A program made the position numbers and the translations under genes. A DNA stretch of 64,000 nt from NCBI GenBank assembly GCA_943787925.1, contig CALSOH010000002.1, positions 248,001 through 312,000 on the forward strand. The letters run 5' to 3'. Position 1 is the first letter of the stretch, and every line of letters begins with the position of its first letter. Shown piece after piece: positions 9,508 through 18,408 of the stretch. Source of the DNA: TMED14 sp003507115 (GTDB lineage Bacteria > Bacteroidota > Bacteroidia > Flavobacteriales > Schleiferiaceae). A model generated the notes under the pieces. The model made no database searches and was not told the DNA's origin. It saw only the letters and a list, made by a program, of their open reading frames with translations.

Positions 9508-11841
9508 CATCAAAGTCGGCATAATGGGCAATTGATTCACGCGCTTGGCCCGAGGGGTGTCGTAGTAGAAAATATTGGCCCGGTTGTACACGTTGGTGGC
9601 GGCGAGGGCCATTTCAATGCGCTGGGTTTTACTGACTTGCCAATTCTTCTTGGCGGTCACATCCAGGCGGTGGTAGGCAGGAAGGCGCTGGCTGTTCAAA
9701 TCGCCATACAGGATGCCCATTTGGCCATTCTCGGTGGTGTAGGGATAATCCATGTTGGGCTGACCCAAACCGTCGGTAAATGTTTGCTGCTCATAGTAGC
9801 CCCGAATCGGCGTAAAGGGGAATCCCGAACCATAGTTCCACCGGACATTCACCTCCCAATCCTTGTCGCCCTTGTAGGCCACCAGAAGGTTGAGGTTGTG
9901 ACGGCGGTCAAACTGGGGAGCATACGTGGTCACCCCATCAAATCGGGTCACCTTTCCCAGGGAGTACACACCCCAGAAATACCAATGCTTGTCTTCGTAG
10001 GTCACTAAGGCGTCCACCCCACGCGCCAAACCCGTCTCTACCATAAAGTCCTTTCGGAGACTCTCAGGCTGATCTTCATAGACGGGAATGTCGTCATAGA
10101 GTTTGTAGCGGTTGATGTTGGTGATTTGATTGAATCGCTTGACATAGCCCTCCAATTCGAGCGTCCAGCGCCCCACCACATTCCACTCTCCGCCGAAGAC
10201 CAAGTGCTCGGCTGTTTGCAATTTTGTGTTCAAGGGGCGGCCATTGAATTGGCTGGGCAGGTCGTCCGCGCCGCTCAAAAACCCATAGAATAGGTTGACC
10301 ACATCACGGTCGCTGTTGGCCGCGACGAGGTTTTGGGAATAGCGGCCCGCCGAGAGTTTGAATCGGAGGTACTCCGTCGCATTGAATTTCAATCCTAGGC
10401 GGGGCTCCACGCGGACAATGGCCAAAGATCCATAGTTGTGCAAGCGAAGTCCGGGCTGCACCAACCAGCGGCCCTGCTGGCGCTTGTAGTCCATGTATCC
10501 ACCTAATTCTGTCGTGTTTTGCTCTTGATCCAGTGTACGACCCACAGTATTGGTGTATTGGTAGAGGGTATGATAGCCCACGAACTCCAATCCGTACTTA
10601 AACTCGTCGTACTTGCGCAAGAGGTAGGTAAAATCTAAGCCGCCATTAAAGCCGTCAATCTGACTTTCGCGGGGCCGGTTTTCCAGTTCACTGGATTCGA
10701 TGAAGTAGGTACTTTGGGCCAAATGGCCTTCAATGATCGTTCCCGACGAAGCGGGCACAACCAAGAAGTCTGCGCCATAGCCGGTGGCCTGCCAATTGAT
10801 GGCTTTGTCTCCCGCAAATTGGACACCATCGTTGAAGTTAAATCCAAATAGGTTGGCCTTATTTCCGCCGGTGGATTCGACCGTGTACTTGGCATACACA
10901 TCCGTGAAGGTGAAGGGTAAGCCACCATATTCTGTTGCTACATAGGGGTAGACGACCGGTGCAATCGCATCGAGATAAGATTTTTTGGCACTCACCAGAA
11001 TAGAGCTAGGAGATAACCCATCCTTGCCGCGAGGTCCCAATGGCACCTCCAAGAGGGCCTTGGCCATGTAGGTCGAGCCGGACACTTTGCCCGCAATGCG
11101 TTGGCGATTGCCGGAACGGGTTCGGATGTCCATCACGGAGGAGTTTCGGCCGCCGTATTCGGCCCCAAAGCCCGCCGTATACACGTCAGCTTTCTGAAGA
11201 ATATCCGTATCAAACACCGAGAAGAATCCGATGCTGTGAAATGGGTTGTAGAGGATCATGCCGTCCAACTTTACCAAGTTTTGGATAGGGGCCCCTCCCC
11301 GAATATAGAGCTGTCCTCCTTGGTCACCGGTCGTGATCACCCCGGGGAGCACTTGGAGTGCCCGCATCAAATCAGGTTCCCCCCCGATAGAGAAGGTGGT
11401 AATAGACTTAGGGCTAAGTTGGACCAATGCGGTGGAGACTTTGGTTTGCTGCTCTTGGCGCTTAACATCGATCACCACATCATCTAAAATCACGGTGGAC
11501 TCCTCCAATAAAAAGCGTTCAAATCCGATGCGACCGGACTTGACCGTGACGCTGCGCTGAAGGGTACCAAACCCTGCCAATTTGACGCTGACTTGGTAGG
11601 TGCCCTCTGGAATGCCATTAATCTGAAAGTAGCCATCCGAATTGGTGTAGGCCGAAAGCGCAGAGGTCTCTCCAGGCTGGCTGTCGTCTACGGTTACCAA
11701 GGCATACTCCAAGGGCATCTGAGAACCCATCTCTTGGACGTTGCCCCTCAATCCGCCCGGCAAAGCTTGTCCCATTAAAGGAGTCCATCCAAAAATGGAA
11801 AGTCCGAGTACGCTAGTAAAGAATCTTAAAGAGAAGTTCAT
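9490..11841 (-). CDS. TonB-dependent receptor with carboxypeptidase-like regulatory domain
   Basis: A 783-residue outer-membrane active transporter. It has a signal peptide (to about residue 25), a CarboxypepD_reg-like beta-sandwich ('GNVQEMGSQMPLEYALV...GYFQINGIPEGTYQVSV', residues ~33-115), a plug domain ('ALQVLPGVITTGDQGGQLYIRGG', residues ~160-250, with 'GFGAEYGGRNSSVMDIRTR'), and a beta-barrel ending 'MLSYAF' with the C-terminal Phe expected of BAM substrates. The ligand is unknown: there is no SusD partner next to it, so it is not a standard Sus-type glycan system. The start overlaps the end of holA by 29 nt on the same strand, suggesting shared transcription. Confidence 0.9.
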   Translation of the reverse strand: MNFSLRFFTSVLGLSIFGWTPLMGQALPGGLRGNVQEMGSQMPLEYALVTVDDSQPGETSALSAYTNSDGYFQINGIPEGTYQVSVKLAGFGTLQRSVTVKSGRIGFERFLLEESTVILDDVVIDVKRQEQQTKVSTALVQLSPKSITTFSIGGEPDLMRALQVLPGVITTGDQGGQLYIRGGAPIQNLVKLDGMILYNPFHSIGFFSVFDTDILQKADVYTAGFGAEYGGRNSSVMDIRTRSGNRQRIAGKVSGSTYMAKALLEVPLGPRGKDGLSPSSILVSAKKSYLDAIAPVVYPYVATEYGGLPFTFTDVYAKYTVESTGGNKANLFGFNFNDGVQFAGDKAINWQATGYGADFLVVPASSGTIIEGHLAQSTYFIESSELENRPRESQIDGFNGGLDFTYLLRKYDEFKYGLEFVGYHTLYQYTNTVGRTLDQEQNTTELGGYMDYKRQQGRWLVQPGLRLHNYGSLAIVRVEPRLGLKFNATEYLRFKLSAGRYSQNLVAANSDRDVVNLFYGFLSGADDLPSQFNGRPLNTKLQTAEHLVFGGEWNVVGRWTLELEGYVKRFNQITNINRYKLYDDIPVYEDQPESLRKDFMVETGLARGVDALVTYEDKHWYFWGVYSLGKVTRFDGVTTYAPQFDRRHNLNLLVAYKGDKDWEVNVRWNYGSGFPFTPIRGYYEQQTFTDGLGQPNMDYPYTTENGQMGILYGDLNSQRLPAYHRLDVTAKKNWQVSKTQRIEMALAATNVYNRANIFYYDTPRAKRVNQLPIMPTLMLSYAF

Positions 11842-12820
11842 TCAGGATGTCTGAGTCATTGATGTGAGGAGCGCCCATGCCCTTCGCTTGGCGATCGGCG
11901 TCGCGAATATACCCCAGGATGCGCAGCAACTTTGGGGGGGGATAGTTTTGGGCTATCCGGGCGATGTCACGAAGGGCAAATTCCGAGATTTTTAAAGCGG
12001 CCGCGGCCGAGCGAGGGTTTTTGTCCGGTAAAGCCCCATAAACGAGGGCTTTGGAGAAATTCCCAAAGAGCAGGGACAGGGTGACGACCACCGGATTGTT
12101 CTTCGGGTTTTCCCCCATGCTTTTCGCAATGCGGTAGGACTGTGCGATGTCTTTGGCCGCAAGCGCCTTAATCAGTTCAAAGGTGTTGAACTCTCGGCTC
12201 ATGCCCGTCCGTTCCTCGATGATTTTGGCCGAGACCTCACCTCCCTCTCCAACAAAGGCCTGGATTTTTTCCAATTCGTGGAAGATGCGTGAGAGGTCCG
12301 CCCCAATATATTCCCCGAGGAGCGCGGCCGCCTTGCCACTCATTTTGAGGCCCATGCTCTGGGCTTGGCTTTCGACCCAGGCAGGGACTTGGTTGTCGTA
12401 GAACTTGGGGAATTCCAAGTATACCCCATCGTGTTTCTGCAAGGCTTTGTAGAGGGCTTTTCGCTTGTCGAGTTTTTTGCCTTTTAAAGCCAGGGCTAGT
12501 ACTGTGCTCGGCTGAACCTGCGCCACATAGCTTGCCAAGGCTTCAATGTCTTTGATCTGCTGCGCCTCCTTGACCAGCACCACCGTCCGTTCGGCCATCA
12601 TGGGAAAGCGCTTGGCCTCCGACATGATCGTGGCCGCGTCCGTTTCCCGGCCATAGAGGACGGTCAGGTTGAAATCCCGCTCGTGTTCCTCTAGAGTGGA
12701 GGTGGCGAGGGTGTCCATCGCTTGGTCCATAAAAAAGGGCTCATCCCCCCCAAAAACATACAGGGGGCGAAACTTCTTTTCTTGCCATTCGCGTTGCAAA
12801 ACATCCCAAGTGACGGCCAT
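11813..12820 (-). CDS. holA: DNA polymerase III subunit delta
   Basis: The delta subunit of the clamp loader opens the beta sliding clamp. The 335-residue protein has the family's N-terminal 'RPLYVFGGDEPFFMDQAMD' (AAA+-like fold with degenerate nucleotide site), 'ERTVVLVKEAQQIKD', 'PKFYDNQVPAWVESQAQSMG', 'LGEYIGADLSRIFHELEKI' and a C-terminal helical collar. I chose the ATG at 12820 ('MAVTWDVLQREW') over the longer frame from 12850. Family similarity begins there, and a perfect TACTTTTG -7 element sits only 4 nt upstream, so the longer start would lie above the promoter. Confidence 0.93.
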   Translation of the reverse strand: MAVTWDVLQREWQEKKFRPLYVFGGDEPFFMDQAMDTLATSTLEEHERDFNLTVLYGRETDAATIMSEAKRFPMMAERTVVLVKEAQQIKDIEALASYVAQVQPSTVLALALKGKKLDKRKALYKALQKHDGVYLEFPKFYDNQVPAWVESQAQSMGLKMSGKAAALLGEYIGADLSRIFHELEKIQAFVGEGGEVSAKIIEERTGMSREFNTFELIKALAAKDIAQSYRIAKSMGENPKNNPVVVTLSLLFGNFSKALVYGALPDKNPRSAAAALKISEFALRDIARIAQNYPPPKLLRILGYIRDADRQAKGMGAPHINDSDILNELLFKILY

Positions 12821-12824
12821 CGGC

Positions 12825-12832
12825 CAAAAGTA
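12825..12832 (-). promoter_or_regulatory. -7 promoter element TACTTTTG of holA
   Basis: A perfect TAnnTTTG on the minus strand ending 4 nt before the holA ATG. It predicts a leaderless or near-leaderless transcript and supports the shorter start. Confidence 0.5.
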
Positions 12833-12898
12833 CGCGGAATTCGCCGCCAACGGGGCGACGTATCCTAGAAATTTGGCTTCAAAGACGACCCTGTAAGC

Positions 12899-13324
12899 CT
12901 ATCGGTGGTGGTAGGGCTCGTTGTTCAAAATCGTCCAAGCCCGATAGAGTTGTTCTGCAAAGAGTAGACGCACCAAATCATGGGGGAAGGTCATTAAGCC
13001 CAGGGCCATGCTGCCCTTTGCCTCGGCACGAAAATCCTCCGAAAATCCATAGGCGTCGCCGACCGCAAATACCAATCGTTTGGGGCCCTGGTTCATCCAT
13101 TTTTGAAATTGGACTGCGAAGCCGTTACTCGTGTAGGTCTTCCCATGCTCATCGAGCAAGACCACGAGATCGCCGGATTTAAGAGCGTCCAATTGTTTAT
13201 CTCGGTGGCTGACCGCCTGAATGGAAAACTTTCCGTAGCGCTGAAGCCGCGGCAGGAAATGCGCCAAGCCATCCTTGACATAGGCTTCTTGGGTATCTCC
13301 CACGACGAGTAAAACTATTTCCAT
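12899..13324 (-). CDS. rlmH: 23S rRNA (pseudouridine-1915 N3)-methyltransferase RlmH
   Basis: RlmH methylates pseudouridine 1915 in helix 69 of 23S rRNA using S-adenosylmethionine. The 141-residue SPOUT-type protein shows 'VVLLDEHGKTYTSNGFAVQF', 'RLVFAVGDAYGFSEDF' (SAM-binding knot region) and 'MTFPHDLVRLLFAEQLYRAWTILNNEPYHH', the characteristic C-terminus. It is about 15 residues shorter than the usual ~156, with the difference just before the 'LVVLLDE' strand. It is divergent from yihY, and the next gene downstream on the strand is holA. Confidence 0.92.
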   Translation of the reverse strand: MEIVLLVVGDTQEAYVKDGLAHFLPRLQRYGKFSIQAVSHRDKQLDALKSGDLVVLLDEHGKTYTSNGFAVQFQKWMNQGPKRLVFAVGDAYGFSEDFRAEAKGSMALGLMTFPHDLVRLLFAEQLYRAWTILNNEPYHHR

Positions 13325-13446
13325 GCGGTCCCGTAGAATTTAACGATCGTTTCTCCATGCAAAGAGACGACATTCTGCAAATCTAGGGGGCATGGGCTAT
13401 CTTGCTCCCCTCAAACGAGCCCTGAATTATCTCTGATAACCGGCCC

Positions 13447-14388
13447 ATGGGGGCCCCACTCATCGTGTCCAAATTCAAAAGTCTCTTGAACCAAGGAATT
13501 ACCTACGCCAAACGCGTAATTCTTCCATTTTTTGAAGGTCTTTCGGTGTATGACGTCGCCACCTTTTTCTGGCGCGGCATGATTGAGGGTGCCGTACCCA
13601 GCCGCGCTTCTGCCATTAGCTTTTCCTTCTTTCTCGCTCTCTTCCCTGGGGTCATTTTTCTCTTTACTCTGATCCCATTTATCCCCCTAGAGGGCTTTCA
13701 GGAGCAGTTATTTGAGCTGCTGCAAGAAATTTTGCCCCCAACGAGTTTTGATGCGGCCTACCATACCATCAACGACATTCTCACTATTCGACGCGGAAAT
13801 CTTCTGAGCGTCACCATCATTGCCACGCTCATTTTCTCGACCAATGGAACGCTTTCGCTGATTGGGAACTTTGGTTTGACCATTCATAAGCTGAATATGC
13901 GGGGATTTTGGTCCCAGTATTTCGCCGCATTAGTCCTCACCCTCGTCCTGTCCTTTTTACTCCTTGTAGGTATCGCATTAATTATGATCTCACGGGATTT
14001 TCTCTCCCATTACATCCAGGATGCGGTGTTGGGGATTCCCTTGGCGTCCATCCTCATTTGGGCCCGAAATTTCATTCTACTCTCCCTGATTTTACTGGCT
14101 ATTTCCATCCTCTTTTACTTTGGACCCATGCGATCGGCCCCCTGGCGCTTTGTATCCCCTGGATCGATTTTGGCGACCTTTTTGGTGGTGCTCTCCTCGT
14201 TCCTCTTCGGAACCTATGTAACCCATTTCTCGACGTATAACCAGTTCTATGGCTCGATTGGGACCTTACTCATTATCCAACTCTGGATCTACGTCAACGC
14301 GATTGGCTTATTAATTGGATTTGAATTAAACGCGAGTATGGCGGAAGCAAAAAACCGCGTATCTTCCGTCGACCAGAACGAAAATTAG
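13447..14388 (+). CDS. YihY/virulence factor BrkB family membrane protein
   Basis: A 313-residue inner-membrane protein with about six transmembrane segments and the YihY/BrkB landmarks 'SRASAISFSFFLALFPGVIFLFTLIPF' (shortened here to the start of TM1), 'WRFVSPGSILATFLVVLSSFLFG', 'FYGSIGTLLIIQLWIYVNAIGLLIGFELN'. The molecular function of the family is not established. The 122-nt region between it and rlmH holds no RNA gene. It contains an imperfect hairpin, GGGGGCA ... TGCTCCCC, around 13387-13410 of unknown meaning. DUF2147 follows 11 nt downstream. Confidence 0.88.
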   Translation: MGAPLIVSKFKSLLNQGITYAKRVILPFFEGLSVYDVATFFWRGMIEGAVPSRASAISFSFFLALFPGVIFLFTLIPFIPLEGFQEQLFELLQEILPPTSFDAAYHTINDILTIRRGNLLSVTIIATLIFSTNGTLSLIGNFGLTIHKLNMRGFWSQYFAALVLTLVLSFLLLVGIALIMISRDFLSHYIQDAVLGIPLASILIWARNFILLSLILLAISILFYFGPMRSAPWRFVSPGSILATFLVVLSSFLFGTYVTHFSTYNQFYGSIGTLLIIQLWIYVNAIGLLIGFELNASMAEAKNRVSSVDQNEN

Positions 14389-14399
14389 ACACACAAAAC

Positions 14400-14843
14400 A
14401 TGAAAAAAAGCATCCTCCTCGCGATCGCTTTGCTCCTCGGGGGCAATTTGATGGCACAAAACGCAGACGGCATTTTGGGCGTCTGGTGGAATGAAGAAAA
14501 AGACGGAAAAGTCGAAGTCTACAAAGTGGGCAACGAGTACCGCGGCCGCGTTGTGTACGTGAAAAACAACACAAACCCCGACGGTACGTCTCCCAAAAAA
14601 GACAACGAAAACCCCGATGCCAAGTTGCGTAGCCGCGTCATCCAGGGCACGACCATTTTGAACGGCCTCAAGTATGATGCCGAAGACAAAGAGTGGGCGG
14701 GTGGTACGATCTACGACACCAAGTCCGGAAACACCTACGACTGCTACGCCTACCTCCAAAAGGATGGCACGCTGTACTTCAAAGGCTACTTGTTGGGAAT
14801 GCGCTTTATTGGCCGCTCAACGACCTGGACTCGCGCGAACTAG
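14400..14843 (+). CDS. DUF2147 domain-containing secreted protein
   Basis: A 147-residue protein with a clear signal peptide (KKSILLAIALLLGGNLMAQ, cleavage after about residue 20) and the lipocalin-like DUF2147 fold: 'GILGVWWNEEKDGKVEVYK', 'YRGRVVYVKNN', 'GTTILNGLKYDAEDKEWAGG' and 'LYFKGYLLGMRFIGRSTTWTR'. It is expected in the periplasm or outside the cell; no biochemical role is known. Its last 27 nt overlap the 3' end of the convergent glycosyltransferase gene. Its terminator lies inside that gene. Confidence 0.9.
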   Translation: MKKSILLAIALLLGGNLMAQNADGILGVWWNEEKDGKVEVYKVGNEYRGRVVYVKNNTNPDGTSPKKDNENPDAKLRSRVIQGTTILNGLKYDAEDKEWAGGTIYDTKSGNTYDCYAYLQKDGTLYFKGYLLGMRFIGRSTTWTRAN

Positions 14844-15977
14844 TCTCGCGTACAGTTCCTTTAACTGCGCCCCTACTTCGGTGGGGGCGTATTTTTTTGC
14901 CTCCAAGTCCATCGGCGCAACCCGAAGTCCTTGCTCCCACACTGTCAGAATACCTTGGGCGATTTCTTTGGGATCCAAGCCAACGCGAACGCCACGTTCG
15001 GGGCTAAGCCACTGTTCAAAGGCCGGGATATCTGTAGCCACTACGGGTAATCCAGTGTGCAGAGCCTCGAGCACCACGATTCCAAAGGTTTCCGTCTTGG
15101 AGGGCTGCACAAAAATATCGGCGGATGCATACTCGGCATGGAGGGAGGCGGCATCCAAGGCACCTAGCCATGCTACATGGTCTGCGAGCCCCAATCCCTT
15201 CGCGTAGTCTTGCAAGCGGCCCATGCGACCGCCGTCGCCCACATGTCGGTAGCGCCACGCTACTTCGGGATGGCGTCGCTTGAGGTCGGCCAAAGCCTCC
15301 AAAACAAGGTCTACACGCTTAATCCGTGCATTGGCTGGAATCAAACTGGCGACGCCCAGGAGGGTCACGATGGATGCCTTGGGTTGGATCGGTTTGTCTA
15401 CATGCGGGAAACGGCTCAAATCCACCGCATTTGGCACCACGGAAAATCGGCTCGCCCCAATACTAGGTAACGCTTGCTGCAATTCGGCTTTGAGGTGCTC
15501 CGAAACGGGAAGAATGGCACTCGCATCCTGGTAGGCATTTCGAACGCGCTTGCCAAAGAGTTTGTGGCGCGTCCAACGTCCCGCCTTAGACCAGTGCTCC
15601 GTGATGTAATAGGGTACATTCCAACGGCGTCCTAATTGTTCGGCCAAAACACCCGCGGGGAAAACCACTTGGGCATGAATGACCTCCGGGGTCGGCAGCC
15701 CTGTTTTCTTCGTCCATTTCTTCGTCAAGAGGTTGGCCGCCCAGATCGGAGTGTGGTAGAGGGACTTCCACATTCGAGAACGCACCTGTAAAATATGCTC
15801 TCCTTCCGGACCGCGACTCCATTGAACATCCAGCAATTTCGGGCCCAGGGCCATATCCACAAACAGGAGTTCGGCGTCCACCCCTGCCTCCTTCGCCGCC
15901 CGCCATTGAGCACGAATGAAGTTGCCCCGGACGGGATTTGCTTCATCGGGATACCAATATGTGAGCCAAAGGATCAT
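14817..15977 (-). CDS. Group 1 (GT4) glycosyltransferase
   Basis: A 386-residue GT-B transferase. The N-terminal domain starts 'MILWLTYWYPDEANPVRGNF' and has 'EVIHAQVVFPAGVLAEQLGRR' and 'PYYITEHWS'. The donor-binding domain carries 'VVPNAVDLSRFP', 'IKRVDLVLEALADLKRRHPE', 'VAWLGALDAASLHAEYASAD' and the EX7E motif region 'FVQPSKTETFGIVVLEALHTGLPVVATD'. The ATG at 15977 overlaps the stop of the flippase gene (ATGA), so translation is coupled; the longer frame to 16061 would read back into the flippase. With the flippase and sulfotransferase it forms a minus-strand surface-glycan operon. Confidence 0.88.
   Translation of the reverse strand: MILWLTYWYPDEANPVRGNFIRAQWRAAKEAGVDAELLFVDMALGPKLLDVQWSRGPEGEHILQVRSRMWKSLYHTPIWAANLLTKKWTKKTGLPTPEVIHAQVVFPAGVLAEQLGRRWNVPYYITEHWSKAGRWTRHKLFGKRVRNAYQDASAILPVSEHLKAELQQALPSIGASRFSVVPNAVDLSRFPHVDKPIQPKASIVTLLGVASLIPANARIKRVDLVLEALADLKRRHPEVAWRYRHVGDGGRMGRLQDYAKGLGLADHVAWLGALDAASLHAEYASADIFVQPSKTETFGIVVLEALHTGLPVVATDIPAFEQWLSPERGVRVGLDPKEIAQGILTVWEQGLRVAPMDLEAKKYAPTEVGAQLKELYARLVRASPGR
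14868..14898 (+). terminator. Intrinsic terminator with UUCG tetraloop, inside the convergent gene
   Basis: CGCCCCTAC-TTCG-GTGGGGGCG forms a 9-bp stem capped by a C(UUCG)G tetraloop, followed by TA and seven T residues. It serves the plus-strand DUF2147 transcript but lies wholly within the coding sequence of the minus-strand glycosyltransferase, about 50 nt from its stop. Confidence 0.85.
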
Positions 15978-17509
15978 GGGCGAAGTCGCTGTAAAATTCG
16001 TTGCAAGAAGGTATGCAAGTCTAGGGCCAATCCCAAGTAGCGCATCCCCATCCAGGCCCACAGGCTATGCAGGCAAACTTCTAACACGGGATAGAGGACT
16101 TGGTTCCCGACAGGGAGGGTTTCAATGCTTCTTCGGGGCATCGGGATGCCAAATTGATCCTGACTAGGTCCCTCAATCCATGCCCAGACTGCGGCGTGCA
16201 GGCCAATGCCCACCACTAACCACAAGCAGGCCTTCACAAAGCCTACGCCCAACCAGACATGGCCCGTTAGGCGATGCAAGGCCCAAAGTTTGACCCCATT
16301 GTAGAGCACCATCGCCACAAAAATCACCTGGGCCGCCCCGGTCACTCCGTGATCGGGAATCCACCACTGCCCGAGTCCTACTGCGAAGGTGATCAGGGCC
16401 ACATTGGCATAGAGCTCCCAACGGAAGGACTTGGAGGCGACCAAAACCAGACCGCTCGGCCCGGTCGCAACGTTGACGACTTGGGCCCCCGCAATCCACA
16501 TCACGGCCCCCAAGCCGCCTTGGTAATTGGCGGGTAGCACGTTGAAGGCCCAAGGACTCACAGCGAGCGCCACGAGAAAGATCCAACCGGAGGCCAGCCA
16601 TTGACTCTGAAGTGAGCGTTCACCGAGTGTTCGAACTTCCTCCCAGGATTCCGTCGCAACCAACTTGGCGATGATGGGGCGCAAGGAGGCGTTCATCGCC
16701 TTCATCGGCATGGACACCACAATGCCAAAATTGAACGCGATGCTGTAGTGCGCGACCGCGGTCAAACCCAACCATGCCCCGACCATCAGAATATCCAGTT
16801 GCCCGAAGGCCATTTGGGCCGCGACCGTTCCAAGCATCACCGCCGAATACTTCAACATCGCTCTGCGCGGCCAGTCTCCGGACGAATCGGTCTCCGACAG
16901 AGCAGGAAGCTGTCGACTGCGGTACCAAATCCATACGGCCTGAAGCACATAGCCGAGAAGCAAGGCGATCAAAAAGGGGGTTTGATCCCGTAAAAATCCA
17001 CTCATGCGCACAAGCAGCAGGAGGGTCAGCCAGCCCTTGCGGCCCGCATCTTTCAGCCAATAGGGCAAGATGACTTGCTGGGCATGAATGAGCCGGGAAG
17101 CAAAGAGTTCAAAGCCGACATAGGCCACCGCCATGGGAAGCAGGAAGGCCAGTTCGTCGCGTTCCACTCCCCCCGAAAGATCCACCAGGGCGGCCTTTCC
17201 CAGCGGATGGTAGAGTGCAAGGGCCATGATGGCTAGTACTCCGGCGGAAAGAAGGAGTCCAAAACGCAAGGTCGACGCATGGAAGCGCGCAGGGATTTTT
17301 GGGAAAAAGGTGACCATGGTCTGAGGCCACCCGAGGTGGGCCACCGCCCCAAGCAGAAGGGAGGCGGAAATCAGCCACCGCACCCCACCCATGTTCTCGG
17401 GGTTCGGAAAGGCGAGCGGAAACAGCACCAAGGCATTCAAGGCCCCAAGGAGCACGCCGAGGTAGCCCGAAACCAGGTTCCAGGCAGATTGGCGCTGCAC
17501 TATGCCCAT
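15974..17509 (-). CDS. Wzx-like oligosaccharide flippase (polysaccharide biosynthesis membrane protein)
   Basis: A 511-residue polytopic membrane protein of the MOP/Wzx superfamily. It starts 'MGIVQRQSAWNLVSGYLGVLLGALN' and has about 12-14 hydrophobic segments, with 'GQLDILMVGAWLGLTAVAHYSIAFNFG' and 'MWIAGAQVVNVATGPSGLVLVA' typical of the family. It would translocate lipid-linked glycan units across the inner membrane. As read, its frame is fused upstream to the sulfotransferase because of an indel there. The ATG at 17509 is the sensible start, overlapping the sulfotransferase stop at 17500-17502. Its stop overlaps the next glycosyltransferase start. Confidence 0.85.
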   Translation of the reverse strand: MGIVQRQSAWNLVSGYLGVLLGALNALVLFPLAFPNPENMGGVRWLISASLLLGAVAHLGWPQTMVTFFPKIPARFHASTLRFGLLLSAGVLAIMALALYHPLGKAALVDLSGGVERDELAFLLPMAVAYVGFELFASRLIHAQQVILPYWLKDAGRKGWLTLLLLVRMSGFLRDQTPFLIALLLGYVLQAVWIWYRSRQLPALSETDSSGDWPRRAMLKYSAVMLGTVAAQMAFGQLDILMVGAWLGLTAVAHYSIAFNFGIVVSMPMKAMNASLRPIIAKLVATESWEEVRTLGERSLQSQWLASGWIFLVALAVSPWAFNVLPANYQGGLGAVMWIAGAQVVNVATGPSGLVLVASKSFRWELYANVALITFAVGLGQWWIPDHGVTGAAQVIFVAMVLYNGVKLWALHRLTGHVWLGVGFVKACLWLVVGIGLHAAVWAWIEGPSQDQFGIPMPRRSIETLPVGNQVLYPVLEVCLHSLWAWMGMRYLGLALDLHTFLQRILQRLRP

Positions 17510-18346
17510 GGACGCAGGTCTAAATCCGGGAAGGCCGCCTGCAAGGCAACCACACTCGGTGCATAGTCCGCTTTCAAGGCCGCCGTGATGGCAGCATCGC
17601 CCGGGTCTTTTCGGGGCATCTTCCCCGCATTGAGTTTGAGGTAGAGCGGCAGCAAGGCCTCTTGAATAGCGGTGGGGAACATAGCGCTGCAAGGCGAGTC
17701 CCGCACGGTGTAGTCCTTTGCTCTTGATGGCCACGGTTTCATTGTGCTGCACAAAGTCATAGCGGTCATAAAACTGTGGGTCGAGACCGAGGAAACGGGC
17801 CATGTCCTGGAGCGTCTGCCTTGGGTTTTGGACCAAGGCTTCAAACGTGCTCACGTGAATGCGGTCAGGTCCCAAGGCCCGCAGCCATCCTTCGAGGTAG
17901 TGGTGGTAGTCGCCGTGCAAACGGAGCTCCTCTCGGGCCGAATACGTCGCCCAATCCTCTTGAATGCGCTTTGTGCGAAATCGTTCAAAGCGGTATTGAC
18001 TGTAGAGTCGTGCACTGGGTTCACGCAGAACGAAAAGCACTTTGGGCTGAGATACCAGTCCGGGAATGTGGGCAAGCGCCTTTTCGTAGTAGATGTAGGG
18101 CGCCGTGGCCTCCAGTCGGATCGCTGCATGGGTGCATTTCTCAAAATAGCGACCATAGGCCGTCAAGTCATGCTCGAGGATATTCGCCTCTCGGTTAAAG
18201 CGGTTCACATCATCGGCAAAAAAGAAGGTTTCCTTCACGGGAGAGGGGCAAACCCCCGGATGGGCTGAGAGCCAAAAGTATAAAGAGCTCGTCCCACACT
18301 TGGGGGCCCCAGCCACAATGGCGTTCGGAAGGCGATTTGGCTCCAT
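17500..18346 (-). CDS. Sulfotransferase domain protein, frameshifted as read
   Basis: A PAPS-dependent sulfotransferase. The N-terminus holds the 5'-phosphosulfate loop 'GAPKCGTSSLYFWLSAHP', then 'KETFFFADD', and the 3'-phosphate motif 'VLFVLREPSARLYSQYRFE'. Later motifs are 'HVSTFEALVQNPRQTLQDMARFLG' (part) and a C-terminal half that appears in a different frame: 'LPLYLKLNAGKMPRKDPGD' to the stop at 17500. The frames join near 17680, in a C-rich run within the codons for 'QRYVP'. The span is a multiple of three plus one, as a single indel would give. Position beside a flippase and glycosyltransferases suggests sulfation of a surface polysaccharide. Confidence 0.78.
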
Positions 18347-18408
18347 ATTTGGCCCAAAGTAACGATGATTTGTTCGTAACATTGCCCTTTCGCAACAATA
18401 TCACTCCC

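Noticed and set aside
9490..11841. A SusC/SusD-type glycan uptake locus
   Set aside because: The TonB receptor has no SusD-like neighbour and no glycan enzymes beside it, so it is called only as a TonB-dependent receptor.
13325..13446. Possible regulatory RNA in the rlmH-yihY gap
   Set aside because: There is only an imperfect GGGGGCA/TGCTCCCC pairing and no consistent fold or T-run; I could not support a named element.
15974..18382. An 802-residue frame joining the sulfotransferase to the flippase
   Set aside because: The sulfotransferase's own C-terminal half is found in another frame, and the linking stretch has no protein-like character. The fusion is a frame break, not a natural fusion.
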